Assembly (NCBI RefSeq): GCF_963082655.1
Contig: NC_081555.1
Span: 20,305,643 to 20,369,642 of the forward strand
Reading direction: 5' to 3'
DNA length: 64,000 nucleotides
Source: Stomoxys calcitrans
Lineage: Eukaryota > Arthropoda > Insecta > Diptera > Muscidae
Position numbers and translations under genes: made by a program. This document shows, one piece after another, positions 1-11,190 of the stretch. A model generated the notes under the pieces. It did not search any database. It saw only the letters and a list, made by a program, of their open reading frames with translations, and was not told the DNA's origin. Within the stretch, counting starts at the first letter, position 1, and each line of letters opens with the position of its first letter.

Positions 1-282
1 TAAAACCTCATGTAGATTTAAAATAGGTTTATTTGACATATTTCCTTTATAGAACTGTCAAATAAAACCATTTTAAGGCTTCATAAAGCTTTGTGAATAA
101 GGCCTTAAGAGCTATTAGTAACAAACTCATTAAAATGGGCTGAACAGCAGTTTGCGGGGAAAATGGCAAAAAATCTAATTTTTTGTACACCCCTGTAAAA
201 TGACCCCAGGAACAAAAATATGTTCGCTTTTGGGCCTGGTGGGCCCTCATCTAGCGAAATGACGACGAATATAGGCAACATA

Positions 283-521
283 TTGGGTTGCCCAAAAAGT
301 AATTGCGGATTTTTTTTAAAAGAAAGTAAATGCATTTTTAATAAAACTTAGAATGAACTTTAATCAAATATACTTTTTTTACACTATTTTTCTAAAGCTA
401 GCTAAAAGTAACAGCTGATAACTGACAGAAGAAAGAATGCAATTACAGAGTCACAAGCTGTGAAAAAATTTGTCAATGCCGACCATATGAAAAATCCGCA
501 ATTACTTTTTGGGCAACCCAG
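283..521 (+). mobile_element. Mariner-derived MITE, copy 1 (about 237 bp)
   Basis: Short non-autonomous element with inverted ends reading TTGGGTTGCCCAAAAAGTAA at the left and its complement at the right. It lies directly after a TA dinucleotide, the mariner target. The ends resemble the Hsmar1/MADE1 type (cecropia group) terminal repeat, which also carries AAAGTAATTGCGG. The interior is AT-rich with no transposase reading frame. Five more copies in this window share the same interior, including a CAGCTGATAACTGACAG segment. The right-hand TA is changed here. Mobilisation by a full-length relative elsewhere in the genome is inference. Confidence 0.85.
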
Positions 522-874
522 TAGTACTCAAGTTAAAGGAAATTTTGTGTAAAAAACCTATATGAATAAGACCTCCAGGTGTTGAGAAAGGGGGAATTTG
601 AAATTTGGAGTCATATAGCTGTGACAGGCTTTTTACATTACCATTAAAAAAATAATCAAATTGTGAAAACAAAATCCAGCAATTTTTGCCATTTTTCCCG
701 TAAACTGCATTTTTGTCAAAGGCCATTTTCTCCATAAACTGCATTTATGCCTTAGAATGAAACTGGTGCCACTTTTTTTCTCATTTTGATAAGTTTTAAT
801 GGATAGGTGACCAACATTTTAAGAGCAATGGGTATAATATTAAGCATTTCATGCACCATTGACTACAAATTCAA
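522..874. other. No recognisable gene
   Basis: AT-rich single-copy-looking DNA between a MITE and a retrotransposon relic. Short open frames on the minus strand have no recognisable domain and look like chance. Confidence 0.6.
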
Positions 875-1148
875 ATAACTACTGAGGCGTAAGTAAGTAT
901 TGCTCTAATCACGCTTCTGTAGAGCCAGTGGACTATCCTAGAATTTAGGCCCCATTTCGAGCCCGTCTACATAGTGCCCACTATTTGTAAGCCTTCTCAG
1001 TACACTCCTGAATGTGAAATTTCCAATTCAATTTCCTGTCCAAGATCACACCAAAGTATTGAGGAAACGTAGTGCGTTAAATTGGCCCAGCTTTATCTTC
1101 CTCGTGAACAGGCATATTTCAGTCTTCTCTGAGTGTTACCAACAAATC
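875..1148 (-). pseudogene. LOA/R1-type reverse transcriptase fragment
   Basis: Reading the minus strand gives EKTEICLFTRKIKLGQFNA, then RFLN, and in another frame LDRKLNWKFHIQE followed by TEKAYK and WALCRR. This is the region just after the YADD block of a non-LTR reverse transcriptase. It matches the same part of the relic at 9294-10515 (EKTEICLFTTKTKVGQFNA and ERTEKAHSCWALCRR), so both come from one family. Stops and frameshifts show it is dead. It stops exactly where the DINE-like element begins at 1151, suggesting that element inserted into it. Confidence 0.75.
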
Positions 1149-1710
1149 TATTATACCCTGTACCATAGTAGTGGTGTAGGGTATAAAAATGTCAGTATTC
1201 ACATAACAAGCTATCGTCCGATTCGGACCATAATTGAATTGAATGTTGAAAACCATAGTAAAAGTCATTGTGTAAAATTTCAGCCAATTCGAATAAAAAT
1301 TGCGCCCTTTAGGGGCTCAAGAAGTAAAATAGGGAGATCGGTTAATATGGGAGCTGTATCAGGCTATAAACCAATTCAGACCAAAATTGACACGCATGTT
1401 GAAGGTCATGAGAGAAGTCGTTGTACAAAATTTCAGGCAAATTGAATAAAAAGAGCGCCCTTTAGGCGCTCAAGAAGTAAAATAGGGAGATCGGTTTATA
1501 TGAGAGCTGTATCATGCAATAGACCGATTCAGACCATAATTGACACGTATGTTGAAGGTCATGAAAGAAGTCGTTGTACAAACTTTCAAACAAATCGGAT
1601 AATAATTGCGACCTCTAGAGGCTCAAGAAGTCAACATCCCAGATCGGTTTGTATGGCAGCTATAACAGGTTATAGACCAATTAAAACCATACTTGGCACA
1701 GTAGTTGAAG

Positions 1711-2030
1711 GCCACCGTAGCGCAGGGGTTAGCATGTCCGCCTATGACGCTGAACGCCTGGGTTCGAATCCTGCCGAGACCATCAGAAAAATTTCAACGG
1801 TGGTTTTCCCCTCCTAATGCTGGCAACATTTGTGAGGTACAACGCCTTGTAAAACTTCTCTCCAAGTAGGTGTCGCACTGCGGCATGCCGTTCGGACTCG
1901 GCTATAAAAAGGAGGCCCCTTATCATTGAGCTTAAAACTTGAATCGGATTGCACTCATTGATATGAGAGATGTTTGCTCCTGTTCCTTAGTGGAATGTTC
2001 ATGGGCAAAATTTGCAATTTAATTACTTTC
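1711..2030 (+). mobile_element. tRNA-derived SINE, full-length-like copy
   Basis: The head looks like a tRNA: a box A-like GTAGCGCAGGGGTTAG near 1718 and a clear box B GGTTCGAATCC at 1761-1771, so it should contain an internal RNA polymerase III promoter. The non-tRNA body contains GAGGCCCCTTATCATTGAG and the tail GGAATGTTCATGGGCAAA. It interrupts the 150-bp repeat array of element 1. Three partial relatives lie at 18274, 41225 and 55345, which helps define the unit as about 320 bp. Confidence 0.8.
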
Positions 2031-2040
2031 TTACAAAATA

Positions 2041-3425
2041 GGAAGATCGGTTTATAGGGGAGCGTATGTTAAAGGTCATGAGAGAAGCCATTGTACAAAA
2101 TTTCAGCCAAATCGGATAATACTTTCACCCTTTAGAGGCTCAAGAAGTCAAGATCCCATATAGGTTTATATGGCAGCTATATCAGGTAATGGACCGATTT
2201 AAACCATACTTACCATAGTTGTTGAAAGACATAACAAAACACCTCATGCAAAATTGCAGCTAAATCGGATAATAATTGCGCCCTCTAGTGGCTCAAGAAG
2301 TCAATACCCCTGATCGGTGTATATGTCAGCTATATCAGGTAATGGACCGGTAATGAACCATACTTACCACAGTTGTTGAAAGTCATAACAAAAAACGTCA
2401 TTCAAAATTTCAGCCAAATCGCATAATAATAGCGCCCTCTAGTGGCTCAAGAAGTCAAGACCTCAGATTGGTTTATATGGCAGCTATATCAGGTTATGGA
2501 CCGATTTAAACCATTCTTAGCCCATCAATTGAGAGTCATGAAAAAACACCTCATGCAAAATTGCAGCTAAATTGGATAATAATTGCGCCCTCTAGTGGCT
2601 CAAGAAGTCAAGACCCCTGATCGGTGTATATGTCAGCTATATCAAGTTATGGACCGATTTGAACCTTACTTAGCATAGTTGTTGGAAGTCATAACAAAAT
2701 ACCTCATGCAAAATTTCAGCCAAATCGGATAGGAATAGCGCCCTCTAGAGGCCGAAGAAGTAAGACCCCTGATCGGTTTATATGACAGCTATATCAGGTT
2801 ATGGACCGATTTGAACCATACTTTGCATAGTTGTTGGAAGTCATAACAAAAGACCTCAAGCAAAATTTCGGCCAAATCGGATAGGAATAGCGCCCTCTAG
2901 AGGCTGAAGAAGTCAAGATCCAAGATAGGTTTATATGGCAGCTATATCAAGTTATGGACCGATTTGAACCATACTTAGCGTAGTTGTTGGAAGTCATAAC
3001 AAAATACCTTATGCAAAATTTCAGCCAAATCGGATAGGAATAGCGCCCTCTAGAGGCTGAATAAGTCAAGATCCAAGATATGTTTATATGGCATCTATAT
3101 CAAGTTATGGACCGATTTGATCCATACTTTGCATAGTTGTTGGAAGTCATAACAAAATACCTCATGCAAAATTTCAGCCAAATCGGATAGGAATAGCGCC
3201 CTCTAGAGGCTGAAGAAGTCAAGATCCAAGATAGGTTTATATGGCAGCTATATCAGGTAATGGACCGATTTGAATCATACTTAGCATAGTTGATGGAAGT
3301 CATAACGAAATACCTCATGCAAAATTTCAGCCAAATCGCATAGGAATAGCGCCCTCTAGAGGCCGAAGAAGTAAGACCCCTGGTCGGTTTATATGGCAGC
3401 TATATCAATACATGGACCGATATGG
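2041..3425 (-). repeat. Tandem array of about 150-bp units (element 1 body)
   Basis: About nine head-to-tail copies of a roughly 150-bp unit. Recurrent blocks are GCGCCCTCTAG(A/T)GGC, TATATGGCAGCTATATCA, TGGACCGATTTGAACCATAC and CAAAATTTCAGCCAAATCGG. Units at 2041-2650 carry CTCTAGTGGC and later units CTCTAGAGGC, so two subtypes are grouped. Open frames here are repeat translations, not genes. Confidence 0.85.
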
Positions 3426-3489
3426 CCCATTTACAATTCCAACTGACCTACAGTAATACTTTACTTTACTCCTTCGAAAGTTAGCGTGC

Positions 3490-3610
3490 TTTCGACAGAC
3501 AGACGGACGGACGGATGGACGGACGGACGGACGGATGGACGGACGGACGGACGGATGGACGGACGGATGGACGGACGGATGGACGGACGGATGGACAGAC
3601 GGACAGACAT
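3490..3610 (+). repeat. GACGGACGGATG microsatellite
   Basis: About 120 bp of GACG/GATG tetranucleotides inside the DINE-like element. It corresponds to the GTCY microsatellite found near the 5' end of DINE-1-type elements and is longer here than in any other element in the window. Confidence 0.85.
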
Positions 3611-3704
3611 GGCTAGAACGACTTAAAAGGACATGACGATCAAGAATACCTTTTGGGGTCTCAAAGGAATATTTCGAGGAGTTACGAACAGAATAACGAA
3701 ATTA

Positions 3705-3940
3705 TTGGTTGCCCAAAAAGTAATTGCGGATTTTTTAAAAGAAAGTAAATCCATTATTAAAAAAGCTTAGAATGAACTTTAATCAAATATACTTTTTTTA
3801 CACTTTTTTTCTAAGGCAAGCTAAAAGTAACAGCTGATAACTGACAGTAGAAAGAATGCAATTACAGAGTCACAAGCTGTGAAAAAATTTGTCAACGCCG
3901 ACTATATGAAAAATCCGCAATTACTTTTTGGACAACCCAA
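3705..3940 (+). mobile_element. Mariner-derived MITE, copy 2
   Basis: Same 236-bp element, flanked by TA on both sides (3703-3704 and 3941-3942), a clean mariner target duplication. One G is missing from the left terminal run. It sits a few bases inside the 5' end of DINE-like element 1 and is therefore younger than that element. Confidence 0.88.
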
Positions 3941-3975
3941 TAGTATACCCCCATCCTATGATAGAGGGTATACAA

Positions 3976-4777
3976 AGTTCCTTAAAGGCCCACACTGATC
4001 TATGCAAATACCAAATTCTCTTCTCTAAGGTTATACATGGTATATCCTTCATATTTTAATAATGAATCAATAAATTTTTCCCCACATTTTTCCCATCAAT
4101 TTGCAATTTGGTTCTCTTGTTGTGTTTTATTAAAATCACTCATACGCACCAATGGCACCACCAAAACAACATTTTTACCCTTGATTAATTATAGAATTAT
4201 AACTCATGTTCTGTGCAAAAACGAAAGCATGCATTATTATACATTTTTTTCTTGATAATTTGTATTTTTGTTTCAACTTCATATCTCATATCCGCTTCAA
4301 AAATAAATTATTCATTATGTTCAATTGCAATGTTCGACAAATAAAACATTACACAAAACTACACAGGGTTATATGCAATGCTGAAGGTTGGGGTTTTGTT
4401 GCACCACATGAAATATTGAAATATCACAAATTAATGAGCGCTGATTCGCAACAAATAAATGAAAATAAATTTGCCCCCAACACACATATAATATTCGCCG
4501 TAATATGTTAACAATAATTTATAGAAAAATTTTTAATATGCTAATTTTTATTTTGCTGCTAAATGGGGGGCAACCACAAAGTGTAACAGGGTGGGGCAGA
4601 AGTCAAAACGAAATTTAATGTACAAATAAAATTTAACAAAAATTTAAAGAAAGGTAAAAATGTTACGAAAGAAAACTTTACCTTTTATTTCCATGAAAAA
4701 AAAAATTAAAAAATGCCAAAAACAAGATTGGCAAAACAAAATTGGGTTTTCCTTGGTGGCGAATGACTATTATTTTA
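3976..4777. other. Spacer between two inverted DINE-like elements; no gene
   Basis: AT-rich, apparently single-copy DNA separating two oppositely oriented elements. Short + strand frames of 72-101 codons show no domain, no splice context and no codon bias, so they are not annotated as genes. Confidence 0.6.
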
Positions 4778-6775
4778 TTATACCCTACACCACAGGATGG
4801 GGGTATACTAATTCCGTCATTCTGTTTGTAACTCCTCGAAATATTCGTCTAAGACCCCATAAAGTATATATATTCTTGATCGTCGTGGCATTTTAAGTCG
4901 ATCTAGCCATGTCCGTCCGTCCGTCTGTCTGTCGAAAGCACGCTAACTTTCGAAGGAGTAAGGCTAGCCGCTTGAAATTTTGCACAAATTCTTCGAATTG
5001 GTGTAGGTCGGTTGGGATTGTAAATGGGCTATATCGGTCCACGTTTTGATATAGCTGCCATATAAACCAATCTGAGGTCTTGACTTCTTGAGCCACTAGA
5101 GGGCGCTATTATTATGCGATTTGGCTGAAATTTGAGTGACGTTTTATGTTATGACTTTCACCAACTGTGCTAAGTATGGTTCATTACCGGTCCATTACCT
5201 GATATAGCTGACATACACACCATTCAGGGGTCTTGACTTCTTGAGCCACTAGAGGGCGCAATTATTATCCAATTTAGCTGCAATTTTGCATGAGGTGTTT
5301 TTTCATGACTCTCAATTGATGGGCTAAGAATGGTTTAAATCGGTCCATAACCTGATATAGCTGCCATATAAACCAATCTGAGGTCCTGACTTCTTGAGCC
5401 ACTAGAGGGCGCTATTATTATGCGATTTGGCTGAAATTTTGAGTGACGTTTTATGTTATGACTTTCAACAACTGTGGTAAGTATGGTTAAAATCGGTCCA
5501 TTACCTGATATAGCTGCCATATACACCGATCATGGTTCTTGACTTCTTCAGCCACTAGAGGGCGCTATTATTATGCGATTTCGCTGCAATTTTGCATGAG
5601 GTGTTTTGTTATGACTCTCAATTGATGGCCTAAGAATGGTTTAAATCGGTCCATATCCTAGTATAGCTGCCATATAAACCAATCTGAGGTCTTGACTTCT
5701 TGAGCCACTAGAGGGCGCTATTATTATGCGATTTGGCTGAAATTTTGAATGACGTTGTTTGTTATGACTTTCAACAACTGTGCTAAGTATGGTTCAAATC
5801 GGTCCATTACCTGATATAGCTGCCATATACACCGATCATGGTTCTTGACTTCTTGAGCCACTAGAGGGCGCAATTCTTATCCGATTTAGCTGCAATTTTG
5901 CATGAGGTGTTTTGTTATGTCTTTCAACAACTGTGCTAAGAATAGTTCAAATCGGTCCATAACCTGATATAGCTGCCATATAAACCAATCTGAGGTCTTG
6001 GCTTCTTGAGCCACTAGAGGGCGCTATTATTATGCGATTTGGCTGAAATTTTGAATGTCATTTTTTGTTATGACTTTCAACAACTGTGCTAAGTATGGTT
6101 CAAATCGGTCCATATCCTAGTATAGTTGCCATATAAACCAATCTGAGGTCTTGACTTCTTGAGCCACTAGAGGGCGCTATTATTATGCGATTTGGCTGAA
6201 ATTTTGAATGACGTTTTTTGTTATGACTTTCAACAACTGTGCTAAGAATGGTTCATTACCGGTCCATTACCTGATATAGCTGACATATACACCGATCTGG
6301 GGTCTTGACTTCTTGACCCACTAGAGGGCGCTATTATTATGCGATTTGGCTGAAATTTTGTATGAAGTTTTTCTTATGACTTTCAACAACTGTGCTAAGA
6401 ATGGTTCAAATCGGTCCATTACCTGATATAGCTGCCATATAAACCGATCTTGGGTCTTGATTTTCTTGAGCCACTAGAGGGCGCAATTATTATCCAATTT
6501 AGCTGCAATTTTGCATGAGGTGTTTTTTTCATGACTCTCAATTGATGGGCTAAGAATGGTTCAAATCGGCCCATAACCTGATATAGCTGTCACACAAACC
6601 TATATGGGATCTCGACTTTTTGAGCCTCTAAAGGGTGAAAGTATTATCCGATTTGGCTGAAATTTTGTACAATGGCTTCTCTCATGACCTTTAACATACG
6701 TGTCGAACATTGTATGAAACGGTTTATTGTCTAATACAGCTCCCCTATAAACCCATCTCCCTATTTTACTTTTTC
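4778..6775 (+). mobile_element. DINE-1/HINE-like element 2, inverted relative to element 1
   Basis: Starts with a TATACCCTACACC...GGGGGTATA hairpin, then GACCCCATAAAGTATATAT, ATTCTTGATCGTC, AGTCGATCTAGCCATG and a GTCCGTCCGTCTG microsatellite, the DINE-1 order. The body (5050-6770) is about eleven 150-bp units with CCACTAGAGGGCGC and GATATAGCTGCCATATA. It shares rare variants with element 1, notably ATTACCGGTCCATTACC (5180s and 6250s here, complement at 2340s), so the two arrays have a common recent origin. No protein is encoded. Confidence 0.6.
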
Positions 6776-6819
6776 AGCTCCTAAAGCTAATTTAGCCTTT
6801 CAGTAGTAGGCTCAAAATA

Positions 6820-7181
6820 ACCTCAAAAGACCCAACAGCTGCGGTGATTGCATCAAACCGCAGCATATAGTCCGCCCCTTATATAGGTGTGGGTCTTTTG
6901 GCCCCTGTAGTCGGGAGTGATGCTTCAAGCGCACAACCAGTCGTCAGACTAATTAATGAGGTAGAGACGGATAATGTAGAAGGAAGTACAATTCGTTGCC
7001 AACCTTTAAGTAAAGGTGGTGTTTCCGATTCAGTTTAAAACATCAACAGTGTTACACTGAAACAGTCATCGAAGCCGAATTGAGATATGCGGTCGGCGGG
7101 ATAACGGCAGAAGTGAGCGAGAGTGAGCTTAGCGAAAGCTCACAAGAAAACTGCGAAAGCAATCCGTGGCACGACGAAGTA
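6820..7181 (+). mobile_element. Presumed 5' region of a LOA/R1-like non-LTR retrotransposon
   Basis: Base composition rises sharply in GC at the end of the DINE-like repeats and stays high to about 11.2 kb. No protein match is visible in this part, which lies upstream of the damaged ORF1. It is split from the rest by a MITE at 7182. Assignment to the same retrotransposon is by continuity and composition. Confidence 0.45.
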
Positions 7182-7417
7182 TTGGGTTGCCCAAAAAGTA
7201 ATTGCGGATTTTTTAAATGAAAGTAAATGCATTTTTAATACAACTTAGAATGAACTTTAATCAAATATATTTTTTTACACTTTTTTTCTAAAGCAAGCTA
7301 AAAGTAACAGCTGATAACTAACAGAAGAAAGAATGCAATTACAGAGTCACAAGCTGTGAAAAAATTTGTCAACGCCGACTATATGAAAAATCCGTAATTA
7401 CTTTTTGGGCAACCCAA
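7182..7417 (+). mobile_element. Mariner-derived MITE, copy 3
   Basis: 236-bp copy with intact ends and TA on each side (7180-7181 and 7418-7419). It lies in the 5' part of the retrotransposon relic, so it inserted after that element. Confidence 0.88.
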
Positions 7418-7613
7418 TAGATAAGGGTATGCACCGGCAGCGCAATCGGGCGGAGAAAGGCGGGATGCTGGAGGGGATGGAACTGACATTCCCAGCGCTT
7501 CTATGGAAGGTGGGAAGAGAATCAGAATTCCCGAAGAGCATAAAACTGCAAAAATGCTAACAACAAAGCTCACGGCTGTCAAGTACTCTGGGCAGACTTA
7601 GCGAGCCCTCCCA

Positions 7614-8605
7614 CAATGAAGACTCCAGATAGTGTCCTGAGGAGGAGACAAAGTCGGAACAGGAGCGAAGGAAACGCGCGCGGCCCCTGAGTCTGCATGG
7701 AGGACTGTGACTTACAAAACCACCACACAGCATTCACAGAAGGCGAGGATGGTTACTGAGAAAGGTAAGGAGTCATCCTCTTGCGCCAGAGTGGCAAGAA
7801 ATGAGATGACTTATGCAGTCATCGATATCGGCTGTGCAAGCGGTAGGATTCCACCAGATAGTCGGTCCCAGGTGAGGCAATTGTTAAACGAACGGGCTAT
7901 CGAACATGTTTTGAAGTCTGAAGGGACATCTTAACGCTGCGCTTTGCGGAATGTATTGATACCGTCAAAAAGTTCGTTGGAAGTATCCACACACCCTAGG
8001 ACGCAAAGCTCGACCTTGTGAGAAAGATGGATTTCCCACAGCTCACAAAGGCAACGGTCTTCATCAATGATGTGGGGCGGCAAAATCCCGACATAACGCA
8101 TGATGGAACAAGCAAAACCAAGTTTTGGTCGCGGAGAAATGGGAGGTTTTCTTCAAGGAGGAGAAGGAGGAAGAAGCTCTCCTTGTGGTGCGCATTGATC
8201 TAGACTACGTGACAAGTTTGACTAAGACATAAGGCATGGCGTACTACTGGGCCATGGTCGTCTTTTTAAGGATGTGAAGTTTAGGATAGGCAAATATCCT
8301 CATATTGAGCCATCAGGCGGACAGGGGGCTGACGAAGAGGCAATCACCGACTCTCTCAATATTGGGAAGATTAGGATAAGCAAAGATCCAACAGAGCCCA
8401 ACTTTCTCGAGATTAGGATGGATAAAAATCCTAATGCTGATACATCAGGCAGAGCAGTGACAGAAAACTCAATGCCGCCTAATATACAGGGAACCTACGA
8501 TGAGAGCATAACTTACTCCCAAGAAGCCCATTTAGTGAAGATTTGGAAGACTAGTATAATCAAAAATCCTATTATTGGAACACAATACTTGGGAAAGATG
8601 ATATG
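7614..8605 (+). pseudogene. Broken ORF1 (gag-like) of LOA/R1-like retrotransposon
   Basis: A likely start at 7614 (MKTPDSVLRRRQSRNRSEG) is soon stopped. Further pieces appear in shifted frames: an MTYAVIDIGCASG part at about 7805-7930, MDFPQLTKATVFINDV at about 8024, EEALLVVRIDLDYVTSLT at about 8165, then KFRIGKYPHIEPSGG to about 8600 with a repeated IRISKDP/IRMDKNP motif. Their order, basic N-terminus and position upstream of the reverse transcriptase fit a non-LTR ORF1. I see no CCHC zinc knuckle. Several frameshifts make it non-functional. Family assignment is inferred from the neighbour. Confidence 0.55.
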
Positions 8606-8840
8606 TTTTGTTGCCCAAAAAGTAATTGCGGATTTTTCATATAGTCGGCGTTGACAAATTTTTCACAGCTTGTGACTCTGTAATTGCATTCTTTCTTCTG
8701 TCAGTTATCAGCTGTTACTTTTAGCTTGCTTTAGAAAAAAGTGTAAAAAAAGTATATTTGAATAAAGTTCATTCTAAGTTTTATTAAAAATGCATTTACT
8801 TTTTTTTTTAAAATCCGCAATTACTTTTTGGGCAACCCAA
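8606..8840 (-). mobile_element. Mariner-derived MITE, copy 4, at the ORF1/endonuclease junction
   Basis: Same element in opposite orientation, with the ATAGTCGGCGTTGACAAATT side first. The right end is intact with a TA; the left end is degraded (TTTTGTTGCCC). It lies where the apurinic-type endonuclease domain of the retrotransposon should be, and that domain is missing. Confidence 0.85.
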
Positions 8841-9300
8841 TATATTGTTCAAGCATAGAAGACATTGACGACAATGTCAACAGGACTACGACTGCAAAAG
8901 TGGGATTTTTCGATGCTGGTTGCCCTCTACGAGAAGAAAATCACCCCAAAGAAAACCCCTGGATGACGGCGGATATTCGCAATATTGGGAAAGAGGTCTG
9001 CAGACTTTACAACAGAGCACGTCGTAAAAAAGCGGACGTTTACTGGGATGTATACTACACACGGCTCAAGGAATACAATAAGATTACCAGCACGGCAAAA
9101 CGTGCCTCCTGGAAGCTTTTCTGCGAACAGGTCGATAGCGTTAATGACACCGCCAAGATAAAAAAGCTGTTCTCAAAAACCCATGTCCAAACTGAAACTT
9201 TAGTAGACGATACGGGAGTGAGAGCAGACACAACGGAGGACATTTTGAGGCTTTTGATAAAAAACCCATTTTCCACAGGATACGAAGGGACTCATGGAGA
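8841..9300 (+). pseudogene. Endonuclease-RT linker of LOA/R1-like retrotransposon
   Basis: The frame from about 8843 encodes EDIDDNVNRTTTAKVGFF, CPLREENHPKENPWMTADIR, LYNRARRKKADVYWDVYY and KRASWKLFCEQVDSV. This is typical of the stretch between the endonuclease and the reverse transcriptase in R1/LOA-type elements (usually a PWW motif followed by a basic, tryptophan-containing helix region). One extra A in the A-run near 9260 shifts the frame; removing one base would continue the linker into the next segment. The roughly 200-residue nuclease core before it is absent. Confidence 0.75.
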
Positions 9301-10515
9301 CACCGGAATCTTGGAGTAATGACGTTGATCGAAAGTATATAATAACAGAATTTATGGTGAAGGAAACCTTGAGAAGCTTCAAACCATTTATGTCACCTGG
9401 ACCCGATGGAATATTTTCGGGGTTACTACAGAAAGAGGCCGACTATCTGGCGCCTCATCTGGCCAAAATTTTCACAGCCTGCCTAGGACTTTCATATACT
9501 CCGAAAGCCTGGCAGGAGGCAAGGGCGGTATTTATACCTAAGGCCTGCAAGGAGAGTTATGCGACACTAAAGGCCTACAGACCCATAAGGCTTATGTCCA
9601 TTCTACTCAAAACCATGAAACGTATTATGGACACCATGATAAAGAGTAGGACATCCAGCGAACTGTTCAAATACAAACAGCATGCCTATGTCAAGGCAAG
9701 GTCGGTGGAGACTGCCCTGCACGAGGTTGTGCATAAAATAGAAGAATCCTGCGATGCCAAAACGTATGCGGTATGCATTGACATCGAGGGGGCTTTTAAC
9801 AATGTTCGGAGCGACACACTGATCCAATCCTTAGAACAGTACCGGGTGGACCCGGTCCTTAGAGACTGATAAACCATATGCTAAGGAACAGGTGGATAAA
9901 TTGTGTGTCCCATGGCATAAATATAAGGGAGAAAGTGGCACAGGGCACGCCACAGGGGGGCATTTTATCGTCACTCATATGGGTGACCACCATGAATGAC
10001 CTATTACGGATGCTGACTGAGGAGAGATTTGAACCCGTCTGCTATGCAGACGATGTTATAATACTTCTAAGAGGTAAGGATCCGAACGAGCTATGCAGAA
10101 GGGCCGAAAAGGTCTTGCATGTGGCATATGACTGGGCTAGACCCAGAGGTCTAAATGTTAACCCAGAGAAGACTGAAATATGCCTGTTCACGACGAAGAC
10201 GAAGGTGGGCCAATTTAACGCACCACGTTTCCTCAATAGGACGATTCCGATATCTGACAAGGTCAAATATTCAGGAGCGTACTGAGAAGGCTCACAGTTG
10301 TTGGGCACTATGTAGACGGATGTTGGCTCGAAAAGGGGCCTAAATCCTAGGATAGTTCACTGGCTCTACACGAGCGTGATTAGACCAATACTTTCTTACG
10401 CCTCTGCAGTTTGGTGGACTGCTATGGAGAAAAAGTGCCACATAAGGACCATACAACAGGTTCAGAGAACATGTTCTCTTGGCATAGGCGGAGCGATGAG
10501 GACCTCGGTACAAAG
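9294..10515 (+). pseudogene. Reverse transcriptase of LOA/R1-like non-LTR retrotransposon, frameshifted
   Basis: RT blocks appear in order: SFKPFMSPGPDGIFSGLLQK (about 9375-9435), VFIPKACKESYATLKAYRP (about 9527), a palm aspartate in VCIDIEGAFNNV (about 9773), QGTPQGGILSSLIW (about 9940), CYADDVIILL with the catalytic DD (about 10042) and GLNVNPEKTEICLF. A stop and frame change lie at about 9868 and another at about 10285. The thumb continues as LNPRIVHWLYTSVIRPILSY and RTCSLGIGGAMRTSV to about 10510, where it ends before any RNase H region. The blocks are those of RT from the R1/LOA/Jockey assemblage; LOA is my best guess. It is inactive. Confidence 0.85.
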
Positions 10516-11190
10516 ATATCATCCTTCCCTATATTTGCATTAAAATCACCCAGAAAGATTTTATTATCATGGGTAGGCAGCGGTCATATTCTATCTCCAG
10601 CGCGTTCACTGCACCTTCTCTATCAAGAGTGCGGACATTCCAGGTGCAGATCCGCAAATCATGGTCCTTTTTTCGTTTGCGTGGGTCGTCAACATTAGAT
10701 GGAATTCGTATTTACTATTCTTTTGTATCTCAGAGTGATTCTTACAGTTTTCTGGAGGCGGGTTACTGGCCCAGCGACCCAACCGCATGGGTTTTGTGGG
10801 ATTCTATATGTATCCCTCGTTGTGGCGAGCTGCTTGCTCCCAGATCCGACGCTCGCCTCCAGCCGCCCCTAACCTGGAAACAGACGTTGGTTATTTGAAG
10901 GCGCCATCTCGAGTATCATTGGCACTCAGTGCCACATGGCCCCTCGCCGAGACTTTCCTCCAGAAATCGCTGACTGCCCGGGGCCGAAATTGCAGCTACT
11001 TCGCATAAAAACGAAGTTTTTCACTATCCGCAACCTAGGGGGCGTGCCCGGCAGTTTTTAGCTAAGCCTCCCGTGATTACGATGGACACTGCACAAGTCG
11101 GAGCTCAAAGTTCCCGCCTGTGTGGTGGTCAGGGTTATCTCGTGTCGGCAGGGCGTCTGCTCTAGAACTCTTTGGGTTATCCCTAAGGGC
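10511..11190 (-). pseudogene. RTE-type retrotransposon 5' end, internally deleted endonuclease
   Basis: The minus strand has a GC-rich leader (about 11190-10665), then DLRICTWNVRTLDREGA, NALEIEYDRC and, after a one-base shift, LGDFNANIGKDDIF. The WN of the first block and the GDFN of the last are conserved apurinic-endonuclease signatures of RTE/BovB-type elements. The roughly 100 or more residues normally between the first two blocks are missing, so the copy has an internal deletion. It abuts the LOA-like relic tail to tail at about 10511. Confidence 0.7.

Larger units (their letters stand above)
1151..3975 (-). mobile_element. DINE-1/HINE-like element 1 with internal tandem repeats
   Basis: The element is read on the minus strand. 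Its 5' end near 3971 has the hairpin-like TATACCC...GGGTATA terminus, followed (minus strand) by a GACCCC block, ATTCTTGATCGTC, an AGTCG..CTAGCCATG block and a GTCY microsatellite at about 3495-3605. This order matches Drosophila DINE-1/INE-1, regarded as Helentron-associated non-autonomous elements. The body is about nine units of roughly 150 bp, each containing GCGCCCTCTAGAGGC and TATATGGCAGCTATATCA. The left end at 1151-1186 is a TATACCC...GGGTATA hairpin. A SINE (1711-2030) and a MITE (3705-3940) are nested within. No Rep/helicase gene is present. Family assignment is by architecture only. Confidence 0.6.

Noticed and set aside
1711..1785. tRNA gene
   Set aside because: Boxes A and B are present but the cloverleaf is poor and the sequence continues into a SINE body found elsewhere in the window.
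7379..7582. Minus-strand frame of 67 codons overlapping MITE copy 3
   Set aside because: It crosses from a MITE end into retrotransposon leader sequence on the wrong strand.
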